DNA from: an uncultured Clostridia bacterium
Lineage (GTDB): Bacteria > Bacillota > Clostridia > TANB77 > CAG-508
NCBI GenBank assembly: GCA_934154805.1
Contig: CAKPGM010000007.1
Coordinates: 4,130-68,129 of the forward strand
Direction: 5' to 3'
Length of the DNA: 64,000 nt
The notes under the pieces were generated by a model. It was not told the DNA's origin. It did not search any database and saw only the letters and a list, made by a program, of their open reading frames with translations. Made by a program: the position numbers and the translations under genes. Positions within the stretch are counted from its first letter, which is position 1; every line of letters starts with the position of its first letter. Shown here in pieces: positions 34,151 to 43,580 of the stretch.

Positions 34151-35704
34151 ATGAATATATTTTCAAAAATTAGCTCTAACGAATATAATAACAGATTGGA
34201 ACAAATATTAGAGGAAAAGCTATTTGATGAATCTGTAAAGAATTTATTATTAAGTATGTTATACAAGATAGAAAGTGGATATAGAGATTATAGTATAGCA
34301 AAAATAAATGCAGATTCAAAAGACAACTTTATGGAAAAAATCCTTTATATAGTAAAAGAGGATTGCAAGCAAATAAAAATAGTAACACCAAAAACAGAAG
34401 AAAGTAAGCCTTTGGAGGAAATAAACGAAATTTGTAAAATTGACGCAAAAAAAGGCGAAATACTTGTATATGCAAATGAGAACGATTTACTATATTCGTT
34501 AGAAAAAATATATGAGGAAAGAAGAAGAAATATAGAAGAAAATTCAGGACAAACTTATTATGGAAAAGCAATAAAGGAATTTATGATAGAAGCAAGATGT
34601 ATAAATAATTGTGAAGTAATAAGAGATTTTGATGGTTGGTCTTGGAATAGCGGATTAAATGAAGATGAAATAACTAGAAATCTAATATTCCAAAACATAC
34701 TTTTATCAAATACAAAAATAAATGAAAAAGAGTTTTCGAATACACTCATAAATTCATATCATTTTGAAGAAGAAATTTACACTATAATAATAGCTTTAAT
34801 AGCAGAGAAAGACGAAGAATTAAAGAAAGAAATACTTAATCAGCAAAAAATCAAAAAAGAGCAATTAGAATTAGTAAATGATAGAACTAAATTTTTAAAT
34901 CAAGTAACTCTAGAAAAGAAAAAAATAACTGATGAAATAAAAGAATTAGATGAAATTATAAATGATAAAGCAAAATTACAAAAAGAATATTATAGTAGAA
35001 ATGAGAGGTTGGAAAACAAAGATAAAATATTTAGTGTGAAATATCTTATAAAAATACTAGAACAAGAAAGAAATCAAAAGTTAGAAGAGCTAAAAATAAA
35101 AAATAAAATGTTAGAACCAAGAGAATTTATTAAACAAAAGACCTTAATGGAAAATGAGTGTACTTTATTAAATAGAGTTATTGCTAACATTGAAGATGAA
35201 GAGCTAAGAAGAGAAAGCATTATAAATATACAAAAAGAATTTTTGGAAACATTAGCAGATGAGATAGAAAATATTGCTGACAAAACAATGTTAGAAAAAT
35301 TAATTTATAAATTCAGATACTATTGTTTATTGCCAGTTTCGAAAAATGAATATATAAAAGATATAGAAGAACTACAAGAACCACTAAAAAAGGCAATGAA
35401 TGTTATAATAGATAATGGTATAGACAAAGAATTAATAACAAACTTTTCAGAAAGTGCAAGTCTTTGTTATACAATATTGAAAAACATATTTTATACAAAG
35501 ATAGTAGAATTGCAAGAAACAGCGATAAAAATAATAAATACTAAAAAGGAAAAACTTAGTGACAAAATAAATTATTATATAACTATTAATATATATGACG
35601 CAAAGGATGCACAAGAAGAAGACAACGAAATAGTAAATAACTTAAATCAACTAAATGTTAAGTTAGATAAAAAGATACCTGTATTTATAAAAGGTAAAAG
35701 ATGA
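34151..35704 (+). CDS. Unknown coiled-coil protein
   Basis: A 517-residue soluble protein, rich in Glu, Lys, Ile and Asn, without signal peptide or TM segment. The first 230 residues look globular (WSWNSGLNEDEITRNLIFQN). Long coiled coils follow (about 235-390). It lies 12 bases after ftsK and overlaps the start region of the next gene, so it belongs to that operon. No family recognised; a role linked to chromosome or division machinery is suggested only by position. Confidence 0.72.
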   Translation: MNIFSKISSNEYNNRLEQILEEKLFDESVKNLLLSMLYKIESGYRDYSIAKINADSKDNFMEKILYIVKEDCKQIKIVTPKTEESKPLEEINEICKIDAKKGEILVYANENDLLYSLEKIYEERRRNIEENSGQTYYGKAIKEFMIEARCINNCEVIRDFDGWSWNSGLNEDEITRNLIFQNILLSNTKINEKEFSNTLINSYHFEEEIYTIIIALIAEKDEELKKEILNQQKIKKEQLELVNDRTKFLNQVTLEKKKITDEIKELDEIINDKAKLQKEYYSRNERLENKDKIFSVKYLIKILEQERNQKLEELKIKNKMLEPREFIKQKTLMENECTLLNRVIANIEDEELRRESIINIQKEFLETLADEIENIADKTMLEKLIYKFRYYCLLPVSKNEYIKDIEELQEPLKKAMNVIIDNGIDKELITNFSESASLCYTILKNIFYTKIVELQETAIKIINTKKEKLSDKINYYITINIYDAKDAQEEDNEIVNNLNQLNVKLDKKIPVFIKGKR

Positions 35705-35718
35705 AGGGAGAAAAACGA

Positions 35719-37383
35719 ATGAATATAACTTTTTTGGGAGCTGCAAAAACAGTAACAGGCTCTAACTTCTTAGTAGAAGGAGCAGGAAAAAAATTCTTAG
35801 TAGACTGTGGAATGTATCAAGGAAAGGCAAAAGATGAATTAGAAAACGAAGCACCATTTTTATATAATCCAAATGAAATAGACTTTATGCTTTTAACACA
35901 TGCTCATATTGACCATTCTGGAAGAATTCCTAAATTATATAATGAAGGATTTAAGGGACCTATTTATACTACAAAAGCAACTTGTGACTTATGCGCCATA
36001 ATGTTACCTGATAGTGGACACATCCAAGAACAAGAAAATGAATGGAAGAATAAGAAAAGACAAAGAAAAGGACTTCCAACACGTCCACCACTATATACAG
36101 CAGAGGATGCAACAAAATGTTTAGAAATATTCAGTCCAGTAAAGTATGATGAAATAATTGAAATAGATGAGAATATACACGTAAGATTTAATGATGCTGG
36201 ACATATGTTAGGCTCTGCAATAATTGAGGTGTGGGTAAAAGAAGATGGAAAAGAAGTAAAAACAGTATTTACAGGAGATATTGGAAACAACGATTTACCT
36301 TTACTTTCAGAGCCAACAATGATAGAGGATGCAGACTATCTAGTAATGGAGTCTACATATGGAGATAGACTACATATGAAATCTGCAAACAAAGCACAAC
36401 AATTCTTGGATATAGTAACAGAGACTCTTGAACACAATGGAACAGTAGTAATTCCTTCTTTTGCAGTTGGAAGAACACAAGAAGTGTTATATGAACTAAA
36501 TATGATAAAAGACTCAGAAGATAAATCTCCTAAGTTTTTAGAAGAATATGAAACATTAATGAAAGCACCAGTATATGTAGATAGCCCACTTGCAATATCA
36601 GCAACAGAAGTATTTAAGAAAAATATGGATTTATTTGATGATGAAACAAAAGCACTAATGGCAAGAGGAGATAATCCATTAGAATTTCCTGGTTTAAAAT
36701 TCACAAAAACAGCAGATGAATCAAAAGCATTAAATGAAAGTAATGAACCATCTGTAATAATATCAGCAAGTGGAATGTGTGAAGTAGGAAGAATAAAACA
36801 TCATTTAAAACATAATATTTGGAATCCAAATAGCACAATACTATTTGTTGGATACCAAGCACCAGGAACACTTGGAAGATCAATAGTAGATGGAGCAAAA
36901 AAAGTAAAAATATTCGGAGAAGAGTTTACTGTAAATGCAAGAGTTGAATATATAGAAGCATATTCAGGACATGCTGATCAAGAATGGCTATTAAACTTTG
37001 TTTATTCATTTATTAAGAAGCCAAAACACATATTCTTAGTACATGGCGAACCAAATGCACAATTAGTATTAAAAAATAAATTAGTAGAAAGTACACAGAT
37101 TCCAGTTACAATACCAGGATTTGCAGAAAGCTACACATTAGATGACAATTTATCAATGGAAAAGAAATTCAATCAGAAAGTTGATGAAAAATATCTAAGA
37201 TTACAAGTATTAGAGAGAATGGAAACTTTACAAGAAGAAATAGAGGATATGAAGAATATTGTAAAAGAAGATATGCTTGGTCAAGATAAAGACGATGAAG
37301 AAATCAAGAGAATAAATGAAAGAGTAAAAGAACTTGAAAGAAAAATAGTAGAAATATTAGAGAACAAAGAGGGGAAAAACTAA
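35719..37383 (+). CDS. MBL-fold, beta-CASP metallohydrolase (RNase-like)
   Basis: A 554-residue enzyme. The start is set at MNITFLGAAKTVTGSNF, where the family normally begins, with a gggag Shine-Dalgarno. The metallo-beta-lactamase site is HAHIDHSG near residue 60, with later ligands in NDAGHMLGSA and TGDIGN. The beta-CASP insert follows with ESTYGDR and FAVGRTQEVLY, then SGMCEVGRIKHHL, and the C-terminal RMMBL part has AYSGHADQEWL and FLVHGEPNA. This is the CPSF73-like group of RNA exo/endonucleases, distinct from RNase J. A coiled C-terminal tail of about 70 residues is added. It overlaps the next gene by one base. Confidence 0.9.
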   Translation: MNITFLGAAKTVTGSNFLVEGAGKKFLVDCGMYQGKAKDELENEAPFLYNPNEIDFMLLTHAHIDHSGRIPKLYNEGFKGPIYTTKATCDLCAIMLPDSGHIQEQENEWKNKKRQRKGLPTRPPLYTAEDATKCLEIFSPVKYDEIIEIDENIHVRFNDAGHMLGSAIIEVWVKEDGKEVKTVFTGDIGNNDLPLLSEPTMIEDADYLVMESTYGDRLHMKSANKAQQFLDIVTETLEHNGTVVIPSFAVGRTQEVLYELNMIKDSEDKSPKFLEEYETLMKAPVYVDSPLAISATEVFKKNMDLFDDETKALMARGDNPLEFPGLKFTKTADESKALNESNEPSVIISASGMCEVGRIKHHLKHNIWNPNSTILFVGYQAPGTLGRSIVDGAKKVKIFGEEFTVNARVEYIEAYSGHADQEWLLNFVYSFIKKPKHIFLVHGEPNAQLVLKNKLVESTQIPVTIPGFAESYTLDDNLSMEKKFNQKVDEKYLRLQVLERMETLQEEIEDMKNIVKEDMLGQDKDDEEIKRINERVKELERKIVEILENKEGKN

Positions 37384-39353
37384 TGAGTAATAAGTTTTTT
37401 AATGATGCTGTAATAGGCAGTAAAAACGTAAAAGCAACTTTTAGTAATAAAGGCGAAATACTAAGAATGTATTATCCAAATGTTGACTATAAACAATTCT
37501 TAGATACATTTCATATAGGAATGAAAATAAATGATTCTGCAATAATATATTTACACAATGATATAAATAACAAATATGAACAATATTATACAGAAGGAAC
37601 AAACATATTAAATACAGAAATAGAAAACACGTATTTTAATATAAAAATAAAACAAACAGATTTTGTAACAATAAAAAACAATATATTAGTAAAGAGATAT
37701 ACTTTTACTAACAATAATAAGATTGAACTTGATTTAAAATTAATAGCGCATTCAAAATTGCTTAGTAATTCTAATAATATGGTATCAGCAAAAGTAATTG
37801 AAAACGGATTGATACAGTATAACCACGAATACTCTTTTGTAACATTTGCAAAACAAAGTATAGATGGACATAGATTAAATGATGTTGACAATTTTATTAG
37901 AGATGCTGTATTACAAGACAAGGACTATATAGGAATGTCTAATGATTCTGCAATAAGCTATTCAATAGGAGTATTACAACCGGGAGAGCAAGTAGAGTTT
38001 TCGTTATATATTTTAATAGAAGAAAACAAAAACTTTAAAACAATAGATGAATTAGAAGAAAAAATAGCAAACCTTAAAAAAATAGACTCAAAAAAAGAGT
38101 ATGAACAAGCTAAAAGATATTGGAATAATTATTTAAGCAAACATGATTCGTTAAAAATAGATGATAGCCAAAATAAATCAATAAATCAAAAAGTTAAAGA
38201 TATATACAAGAGAACAATACTATTATTTCCGCTATTAAGAAATGAGGAAACTGGTGGAATATCTGCAGCAGTTGAAGTTGATGAAGATTTAGAAAAGAGT
38301 GGAAGATATTCGTACTGTTGGCCAAGAGATGCTGTATTTATCACAAAAGCATTAGATATTTTGGATATGACCAAAGAAACAGAAAAATTTTATGATACAT
38401 TTTGTAAAAAGACTCAGAGTCCAAATGGAATGTGGGAACAGAGATTTTATACAGATGGAACATTAGCACCTTGTTGGGGCTATCAAATAGACGAAACATC
38501 AAGTGTAATATTTGGAATATATGAGCATTATCTAAAAACAAAGGATGAAAAATTTTTATCAAACAATTTAAAAATGTGCGAAAATGCCTTAACTTTCTTA
38601 TTTAAATACTTAGACAATGTATTTGATAAAAAAGAGGAAGAAGATATCGTAAAAAAAGAAATAGAAGAAATGGTAAAGAAATCTGGAAAAGAAACAGATA
38701 AAATATATAAACATTTAAGCTATGACTTATGGGAAATGGAAGAAGGAATACATATATATTCTTTGGCAAGCATATATGCGGCATTAAATGCTATGATAAA
38801 AATATATGAAAAAACAAAAAGCAAATATGAAAATAATAGATTAAAATTGGAACAAATTTCGAAAAATACTCTTAAAATAAAAAGTGAAATAGATGAGATA
38901 AAGAAATATGTAGAAAAGAATCTTTGCGATGAAAATACTAAAATATTACGTAGAAACACAAATGATAAAAAGATGGATGTTAGTATGATTGGAACTGTTT
39001 ATCCTTTTGAGCTACTATCACCAAATGAAAAGAAGATACTAAATACAGTTGAAAAGATAAACTTAACATTAAGAACTTATACTGGCGGATACCTAAGATT
39101 TGAACAGGACAGCTATATGGATGGAAAGAGTCCTTGGCCAATAGCAACTCTATGGATGGCAATGTATTATTTAAAATCGGGAAGCAGAAAAAAAGCATTA
39201 GAATGCTTTGAATTTGTGACAAAAAGTGCAACAAATTTAGGAATGTTATCTGAGCAAGTAGATAATACCACTATGAAACCAAATTGGATAATAGGCTTAG
39301 GATGGTCACATGCAATGTACATAATAACATTGGCGGAAATATTGAAAAAATAA
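37383..39353 (+). CDS. Glycoside hydrolase family 15 (glucoamylase-like)
   Basis: A 656-residue cytoplasmic protein (no signal peptide). The N-terminal beta-sandwich domain (about 1-240) precedes an (alpha/alpha)6 barrel with YCWPRDAVFITKAL, MWEQRFYTDG, YQIDETSSVIFGIY, LWEMEEGIHIYSLASIYAAL and, near the end, LSEQVDNTTMKPNWIIGLGWSHA, which supply the two acidic catalytic residues typical of GH15. It probably releases glucose from alpha-glucans or trehalose-type sugars; the substrate cannot be set from sequence. The initiator ATG overlaps the previous stop. Confidence 0.88.
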   Translation: MSNKFFNDAVIGSKNVKATFSNKGEILRMYYPNVDYKQFLDTFHIGMKINDSAIIYLHNDINNKYEQYYTEGTNILNTEIENTYFNIKIKQTDFVTIKNNILVKRYTFTNNNKIELDLKLIAHSKLLSNSNNMVSAKVIENGLIQYNHEYSFVTFAKQSIDGHRLNDVDNFIRDAVLQDKDYIGMSNDSAISYSIGVLQPGEQVEFSLYILIEENKNFKTIDELEEKIANLKKIDSKKEYEQAKRYWNNYLSKHDSLKIDDSQNKSINQKVKDIYKRTILLFPLLRNEETGGISAAVEVDEDLEKSGRYSYCWPRDAVFITKALDILDMTKETEKFYDTFCKKTQSPNGMWEQRFYTDGTLAPCWGYQIDETSSVIFGIYEHYLKTKDEKFLSNNLKMCENALTFLFKYLDNVFDKKEEEDIVKKEIEEMVKKSGKETDKIYKHLSYDLWEMEEGIHIYSLASIYAALNAMIKIYEKTKSKYENNRLKLEQISKNTLKIKSEIDEIKKYVEKNLCDENTKILRRNTNDKKMDVSMIGTVYPFELLSPNEKKILNTVEKINLTLRTYTGGYLRFEQDSYMDGKSPWPIATLWMAMYYLKSGSRKKALECFEFVTKSATNLGMLSEQVDNTTMKPNWIIGLGWSHAMYIITLAEILKK

Positions 39354-39401
39354 TAAAAAAATGTTACAATATAAGTGGTTTTTTTATAGGAGGAAAGAAT
39401 T

Positions 39402-39515
39402 ATGGCAAAAAAACACGAAGCAGGAAGAATATTTGTAAAAATAACAGCAGCAATACTTGCATTATTAATGGTAGTAGCTGTTGGTGGAACGTTGATATAT
39501 TACATATTCCACTAA
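39402..39515 (+). CDS. Small single-pass membrane protein before cdaA
   Basis: A 37-residue peptide, MAKKHEAGRIFVKITAAILA followed by a hydrophobic stretch and YYIFH at the end. One TM helix covers about residues 11-34. It has a perfect AGGAGG Shine-Dalgarno 8 bases before the ATG and stops 29 bases before cdaA. Its position suggests coexpression with the c-di-AMP cyclase; function unknown. Confidence 0.7.
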   Translation: MAKKHEAGRIFVKITAAILALLMVVAVGGTLIYYIFH

Positions 39516-39544
39516 TATAAAATATAACAGAAAAGGAATAAAAA

Positions 39545-40477
39545 ATGAAAGAAAATTTTATAACTGATATAGTATCTATATGGGGAAAAAATATTTCTGA
39601 ATATTTTGGTCTGTTACAACAATATCCAATAAAATTAGTTTCATTAATATTAGACTTAGCAATAGTAATTTTTATAATAGTAAAAATATTAAAACTAGCA
39701 AAAAAGTCAAGAGCAATACAATTGATTAAAGGAATTGTGTTCTTTATATTAATAACTTGGATAAGTGGACTATTAAATCTAAATATAGTACATTCTGTAT
39801 TAACAGCATTCTTGCCATCTGGAGTTATAGCATTAGTTGTGATATTCCAACCAGAGATTAGAAGGGCGTTGGAACAACTAGGAACTAACAAGCTAACAAA
39901 CTTTTTCGGTATGGAAAAAAGCTTAGAAGTTAGAACAAGAGAAAATATATACAAAATAGTTATAGCTGTACAGGAAATGGCAAAGACAAAAACAGGAGCA
40001 CTAATTGTAATACAAAGAGATATTAGTCTAAGCGATATTGTAGCAACAGGAATAGAAATGGATTCGGAAATATCACCACAAGTATTAGTAAATATATTCG
40101 TACCAAAAACTCCTCTTCACGATGGAGCTGTAATAATAAACAATAATAAAATAGTAGCAGCAGCTTGTATATTACCACTAGCTAATAGCAGTGATATATC
40201 AAAAGATCTAGGAACTAGACACAGAGCAGCTGTAGGAATATCAAAAGAATATGATGCAATTGCTATTGTGGTATCAGAAGAATCTGGAAAAGTATCTATA
40301 GCAAAAGATGGAACACTTATAGCTGATGTAAAAGAAGAGGCTTTAAAGAAAATACTAATAAAGAATATAGTTACAGATAGACTAGAAAATAAAAAAGAAA
40401 ATAAAATTAAAAGATTAAAAAATATAAGAAAAATAAAAAATGAGAAAAAATCTACAGAAGAACAAACAAATAATTAA
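39545..40477 (+). CDS. cdaA: Diadenylate cyclase CdaA
   Basis: A 310-residue membrane enzyme making cyclic di-AMP from two ATP. Three TM helices lie within residues 30-105. The DAC domain has IFQPEIRRALEQLG at its entry, the DGA motif in PLHDGAVI, and RHR in GTRHRAAVG. A basic C-terminal tail of about 45 residues (KKENKIKRLKNIRKIKN) follows. In Firmicutes c-di-AMP controls K+ and osmolyte transport and the cell wall. The usual neighbours ybbR (cdaR) and glmM are not present here. Confidence 0.95.
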   Translation: MKENFITDIVSIWGKNISEYFGLLQQYPIKLVSLILDLAIVIFIIVKILKLAKKSRAIQLIKGIVFFILITWISGLLNLNIVHSVLTAFLPSGVIALVVIFQPEIRRALEQLGTNKLTNFFGMEKSLEVRTRENIYKIVIAVQEMAKTKTGALIVIQRDISLSDIVATGIEMDSEISPQVLVNIFVPKTPLHDGAVIINNNKIVAAACILPLANSSDISKDLGTRHRAAVGISKEYDAIAIVVSEESGKVSIAKDGTLIADVKEEALKKILIKNIVTDRLENKKENKIKRLKNIRKIKNEKKSTEEQTNN

Positions 40478-40486
40478 ACAAGTTGG

Positions 40487-40540
40487 AAGTTAGAAGTTGG
40501 AGGATAGAGGTTAGAATACTTCCAGCTTCTAACTTTTATT
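40487..40540 (+). terminator. Long hairpin terminator after cdaA
   Basis: AAGTTAGAAGTTGGAG (40487-40502) pairs with CTTCCAGCTTCTAACTT (40519-40535), followed by TT and a T-rich stretch. The arms are themselves internally repetitive (TTAGAAGTT). Confidence 0.7.
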
Positions 40541-40557
40541 TCTAACTTCTACAATAA

Positions 40558-41295
40558 ATGAGAAACATAAAACTAACAATAGAATATGATGGAAAATGCT
40601 ATAATGGTTGGCAAAAACAACCAAATAAATTAAATATACAAGGAGAGATAGAAAGAGCCATTTACAATATTACGAAAGAAGAGGTTGATTTAATTGGCTC
40701 TGGCAGAACTGACGCGGGAGTTCACGCACTTGGACAAGTTGCAAACTTTAAAACAAATTCTGAAATATCAATAGAAAAATTACCTCTTGCCATAAATTCA
40801 CAGTTAAAAAATAGCATAGTAATAAAAGAAGCAGAAGAGGTAGATGAGAGATTTCATAGTAGATATAATGCAAAGCATAAAACTTATAGATATATAATAA
40901 ACAATTCAAAATGCGGAACTGCAATATATAGAAATTTGGAATATTCATATCCTTTTAAATTAGATGTTGAAAAAATGAAACAGGCATCAAAATATTTTGA
41001 AGGTGAACACGATTTTAAAGCTTTTAAATCAAGTGGAACAAGTTCTAAAAATAGTGTTAGAACTATATACAAAGCAATTGTAAAACAAGAAGGAGAAAAA
41101 ATAATAATAGAACTTACTGGAAATGGTTTCTTATACAATATGGTTAGAATAATATCAGGAACATTACTAGATGTAGGACTAGGAAAAATAAAACCCGAAG
41201 AGATACCAGAAATAATAGAATCGAAAGATAGACAAAGGGCAGGAAAAACGCTTCCTCCATATGGTTTGTATCTTGTTGAAGTAAAATATAATTAA
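40558..41295 (+). CDS. truA: tRNA pseudouridine(38-40) synthase TruA
   Basis: A 245-residue enzyme. It begins MRNIKLTIEYDGKCYNGWQKQ, with the catalytic Asp in GSGRTDAGVHALGQ, then RYNAKHKTYRYII, FEGEHDFKAFKSSG and GNGFLYNMVRIISGTLLDVGLG. It converts U38-40 in tRNA anticodon arms. No recognisable Shine-Dalgarno precedes the ATG (acttctacaata), which is unusual for this genome. Confidence 0.96.
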   Translation: MRNIKLTIEYDGKCYNGWQKQPNKLNIQGEIERAIYNITKEEVDLIGSGRTDAGVHALGQVANFKTNSEISIEKLPLAINSQLKNSIVIKEAEEVDERFHSRYNAKHKTYRYIINNSKCGTAIYRNLEYSYPFKLDVEKMKQASKYFEGEHDFKAFKSSGTSSKNSVRTIYKAIVKQEGEKIIIELTGNGFLYNMVRIISGTLLDVGLGKIKPEEIPEIIESKDRQRAGKTLPPYGLYLVEVKYN

Positions 41296-41356
41296 AAGTA
41301 ACATAAATAATAATAAATCCATATTATATATAAAAAAGATAAAAGGAGTAATTGGT

Positions 41357-41803
41357 ATGGATTTATTATTATTTTTTGCTTTACCAATAGCAACAATAAT
41401 ATTGGCGGTAGTTTTTCAAAAAATACTTAAATGTCCATTGTTAGTAGCAGCTACGTTTTTTGCAATTTACTTAATCTTGGCATTTAGTGCGTTTGATGAG
41501 TCTTTCTTGGTAAATGCTATAGTGTATACAATTTTAGCATTTATTGTAGCAAGTGTTGTTCAATTTATTTGTAGGGTTGTAGACAATGATGGACTTACTA
41601 TAAGAAATCTAAGAGCAAATAACATAAGAGCTAATCGTATAAGAACTGATACATTAAGTGCTAATGAAGTTATAAATAACGATGATGATGACGATGATAA
41701 CAATAATGGCAATACTTGTGGATGCAGTAACAATAATGGATGCATTTGTAATAGCAATAATAGAGGATATTATGGATACAATAGAGGATGGTATAGAAGG
41801 TAA
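41357..41803 (+). CDS. Small membrane protein with Asp/Asn-rich tail (DUF2651/YbeF-like)
   Basis: A 148-residue protein. Three hydrophobic segments (about 1-20, 27-46 and 52-75; MDLLLFFALPIATIIL, LLVAATFFAIYLILAF) are followed by ENNDNDG-type repeats (NNIRANRIRTD), a run of Asp, and a Cys-containing Asn/Gly-rich tail (CGCSNNNGCICNSNNRGYYG). The hydrophobic half resembles the YbeF/DUF2651 group of clostridia; I hold this loosely. The tail has five cysteines and is unlike the other proteins here except the tiny Cys-rich ones near 24 kb. Confidence 0.68.
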   Translation: MDLLLFFALPIATIILAVVFQKILKCPLLVAATFFAIYLILAFSAFDESFLVNAIVYTILAFIVASVVQFICRVVDNDGLTIRNLRANNIRANRIRTDTLSANEVINNDDDDDDNNNGNTCGCSNNNGCICNSNNRGYYGYNRGWYRR

Positions 41804-41848
41804 AAAAACATTATTACAAAAGTGTTACAAAAAAATTAAACTTAAATT

Positions 41849-41875
41849 ACAACAGATATTATCTGTTGTTTTTTG
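41849..41875 (+). terminator. Terminator before the pilus operon
   Basis: ACAACAGAT/ATCTGTTGT with loop ATT, followed by TTTT. Confidence 0.85.
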
Positions 41876-41946
41876 ATATATTTTGTTGTACAATTAAATA
41901 AGTAATATATTTTGTCAGAATTATGACATATAGGAGGAGAAAAAAT

Positions 41947-42855
41947 ATGGCTACAAACCCAATGCAAAAAAAAGCAAGAAATTCTTTTATATTAGGAATG
42001 CTAGTAACATTTTTAATTATGGCACTAGTTGTTGGATTCCTATTAGTTCAATTAAATAAAATGAAAGACGCAGAAAAAGCAAGAGAAGCAATGTTAGTTA
42101 AAACGTATGCGTTAAATACTGATGTTAAGTCAGGAGATTCGATAGATTCAAGCAAGTTAATATCTGTAACAATTGATAAAAGTGCAGTACCAACAAACGT
42201 AGTAAAAACAGGTACTCTAACAGAAAATACAATTGCTAAAATAGATTTAACTAAAGGAACAGTTGTAACAGATTCAATGATAACAGAGTCTGATAGCCCG
42301 CTTACAGATGATTTAAGAGTACAAGAATATAATATGATAAGCTTGGCAAGCCAACTTACTTCAGATGATTATGTAGACATAAGATTAAGAATGCCATCTG
42401 GAGAGGATTATATTGTGTTATCAAAGAAGAGATTAGAGATTCCTGAAATAGGTGGAATAGAATCTATAAATACAATATGGTTGAAATTAACAGAAGACGA
42501 AACTCTTACTATGGCAAGTGCAATTGTAGATGCATATAAAATGAATGGTTCTATGCTATATACTACAAGATATGTAGAACCAGGAACACAAACAAAAGCA
42601 ACACCAACGTACTCACCAAATGCGGAAGTTATACAATTAATTAATAAAGATCCTAACGTTGTTCAAGAAGCAAAAGCAGCTTTAATTAATAGATACAACG
42701 ATGATGGTAGATATATTAGAAATAGATTAGACTCAGAAATTTCAAGGATAGAAGAAGATGATAGAACATCAGGAGTACAATCTGGTACAACAAAAGAAAT
42801 TTCAACAACACTAGATCAAAGAAAATCATATTTAGATGCATTAGCAGGCAATTAA
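41947..42855 (+). CDS. CpaB-like SAF-domain protein (Tad-like locus)
   Basis: A 302-residue protein. The start at ATGGCTACAAACCC has an aggagg Shine-Dalgarno; an upstream in-frame ATG (41923) has none. One TM helix (about 20-42) is followed by a SAF domain (AMLVKTYALNTDVKSGDSIDSSKL, TKGTVVTDSM), as in CpaB/RcpC and FlgA. In Tad systems CpaB supports pilus assembly at the envelope. It heads an operon of 13-14 genes without internal strong promoters. Confidence 0.78.
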   Translation: MATNPMQKKARNSFILGMLVTFLIMALVVGFLLVQLNKMKDAEKAREAMLVKTYALNTDVKSGDSIDSSKLISVTIDKSAVPTNVVKTGTLTENTIAKIDLTKGTVVTDSMITESDSPLTDDLRVQEYNMISLASQLTSDDYVDIRLRMPSGEDYIVLSKKRLEIPEIGGIESINTIWLKLTEDETLTMASAIVDAYKMNGSMLYTTRYVEPGTQTKATPTYSPNAEVIQLINKDPNVVQEAKAALINRYNDDGRYIRNRLDSEISRIEEDDRTSGVQSGTTKEISTTLDQRKSYLDALAGN

Positions 42856-42880
42856 GCAATACTTAAAAGTGGAGGAGACA

Positions 42881-43579
42881 ATGGAGAAGATAGGCTTTAT
42901 AGGAACATTTGATAAAACAGATTTATTAATATATGTTTCTAGAATATTAGTAGAAATGAATAAAACCGTGTTAATAATAGATGCAACAGTCAATCAAAAA
43001 GCTAAATATATTGTTCCAGTTATTAGCCCAACCATGTCATATGTAACAGAGTTTGAAGGAATAGACGTAGCTGTTGGATTTAAAGACTATAATGGAATTA
43101 AAAGATATTTAGGGATGCCGGAATCGGCAGCCCTAACATATGACTATATAATAATAGATATGGATAGAGCTGATTTAATAGACAACTTTGGCATTTATGA
43201 TGCAAAGAAAAACTATTTTGTAACATCATCAGATTTATTTTCGCTAAAAAAAGGATTAGAAGTATTGAGCGGAATAAAGTTACCTTTACAACTTACAAAG
43301 ATATATTATTCAAATGATATGTCAAAAGAAGAAGATGAATATTTAAACTATTTATCATTGGGTTACAAAATAGAATGGCAAGATGAGAAAATATATTTTC
43401 CAATGGATAGTAATGACCAACAAACGATAATTGAAAATCAAAGATCAGCTAAAATAAAATACAAAGAATTGAGCTCTGGATATAAACAAGCTTTGATATA
43501 CATAGCAGAAGAAATTACACATACAGAAAAATCAAATGAGGTTAAGAGAATATTTAAACAATTAGAAAGAGGTATATAA
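42881..43579 (+). CDS. MinD/CpaE-like protein with degenerate P-loop (1)
   Basis: A 232-residue protein. The start is at MEKIGFIGTFDKTDLL, which follows ggaggag; the GTG at 42869 lies within that Shine-Dalgarno. The fold appears ParA/MinD-like (MNKTVLIIDATV, YDYIIIDMDRADLI), but the P-loop is reduced to GTFDKTD, without the Gly-Lys-Thr of a normal Walker A. Tad systems use a MinD-like protein (TadZ/CpaE) to place the machine; here two divergent ones occur in tandem. Confidence 0.7.
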   Translation: MEKIGFIGTFDKTDLLIYVSRILVEMNKTVLIIDATVNQKAKYIVPVISPTMSYVTEFEGIDVAVGFKDYNGIKRYLGMPESAALTYDYIIIDMDRADLIDNFGIYDAKKNYFVTSSDLFSLKKGLEVLSGIKLPLQLTKIYYSNDMSKEEDEYLNYLSLGYKIEWQDEKIYFPMDSNDQQTIIENQRSAKIKYKELSSGYKQALIYIAEEITHTEKSNEVKRIFKQLERGI

Positions 43580-43580
43580 A

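Noticed and set aside
41893..41912. Half-match to the switch arm sequence near the pilus operon (ATTAAATAAGTAAT)
   Set aside because: Only half of the near-palindrome is present and there is no partner arm nearby.
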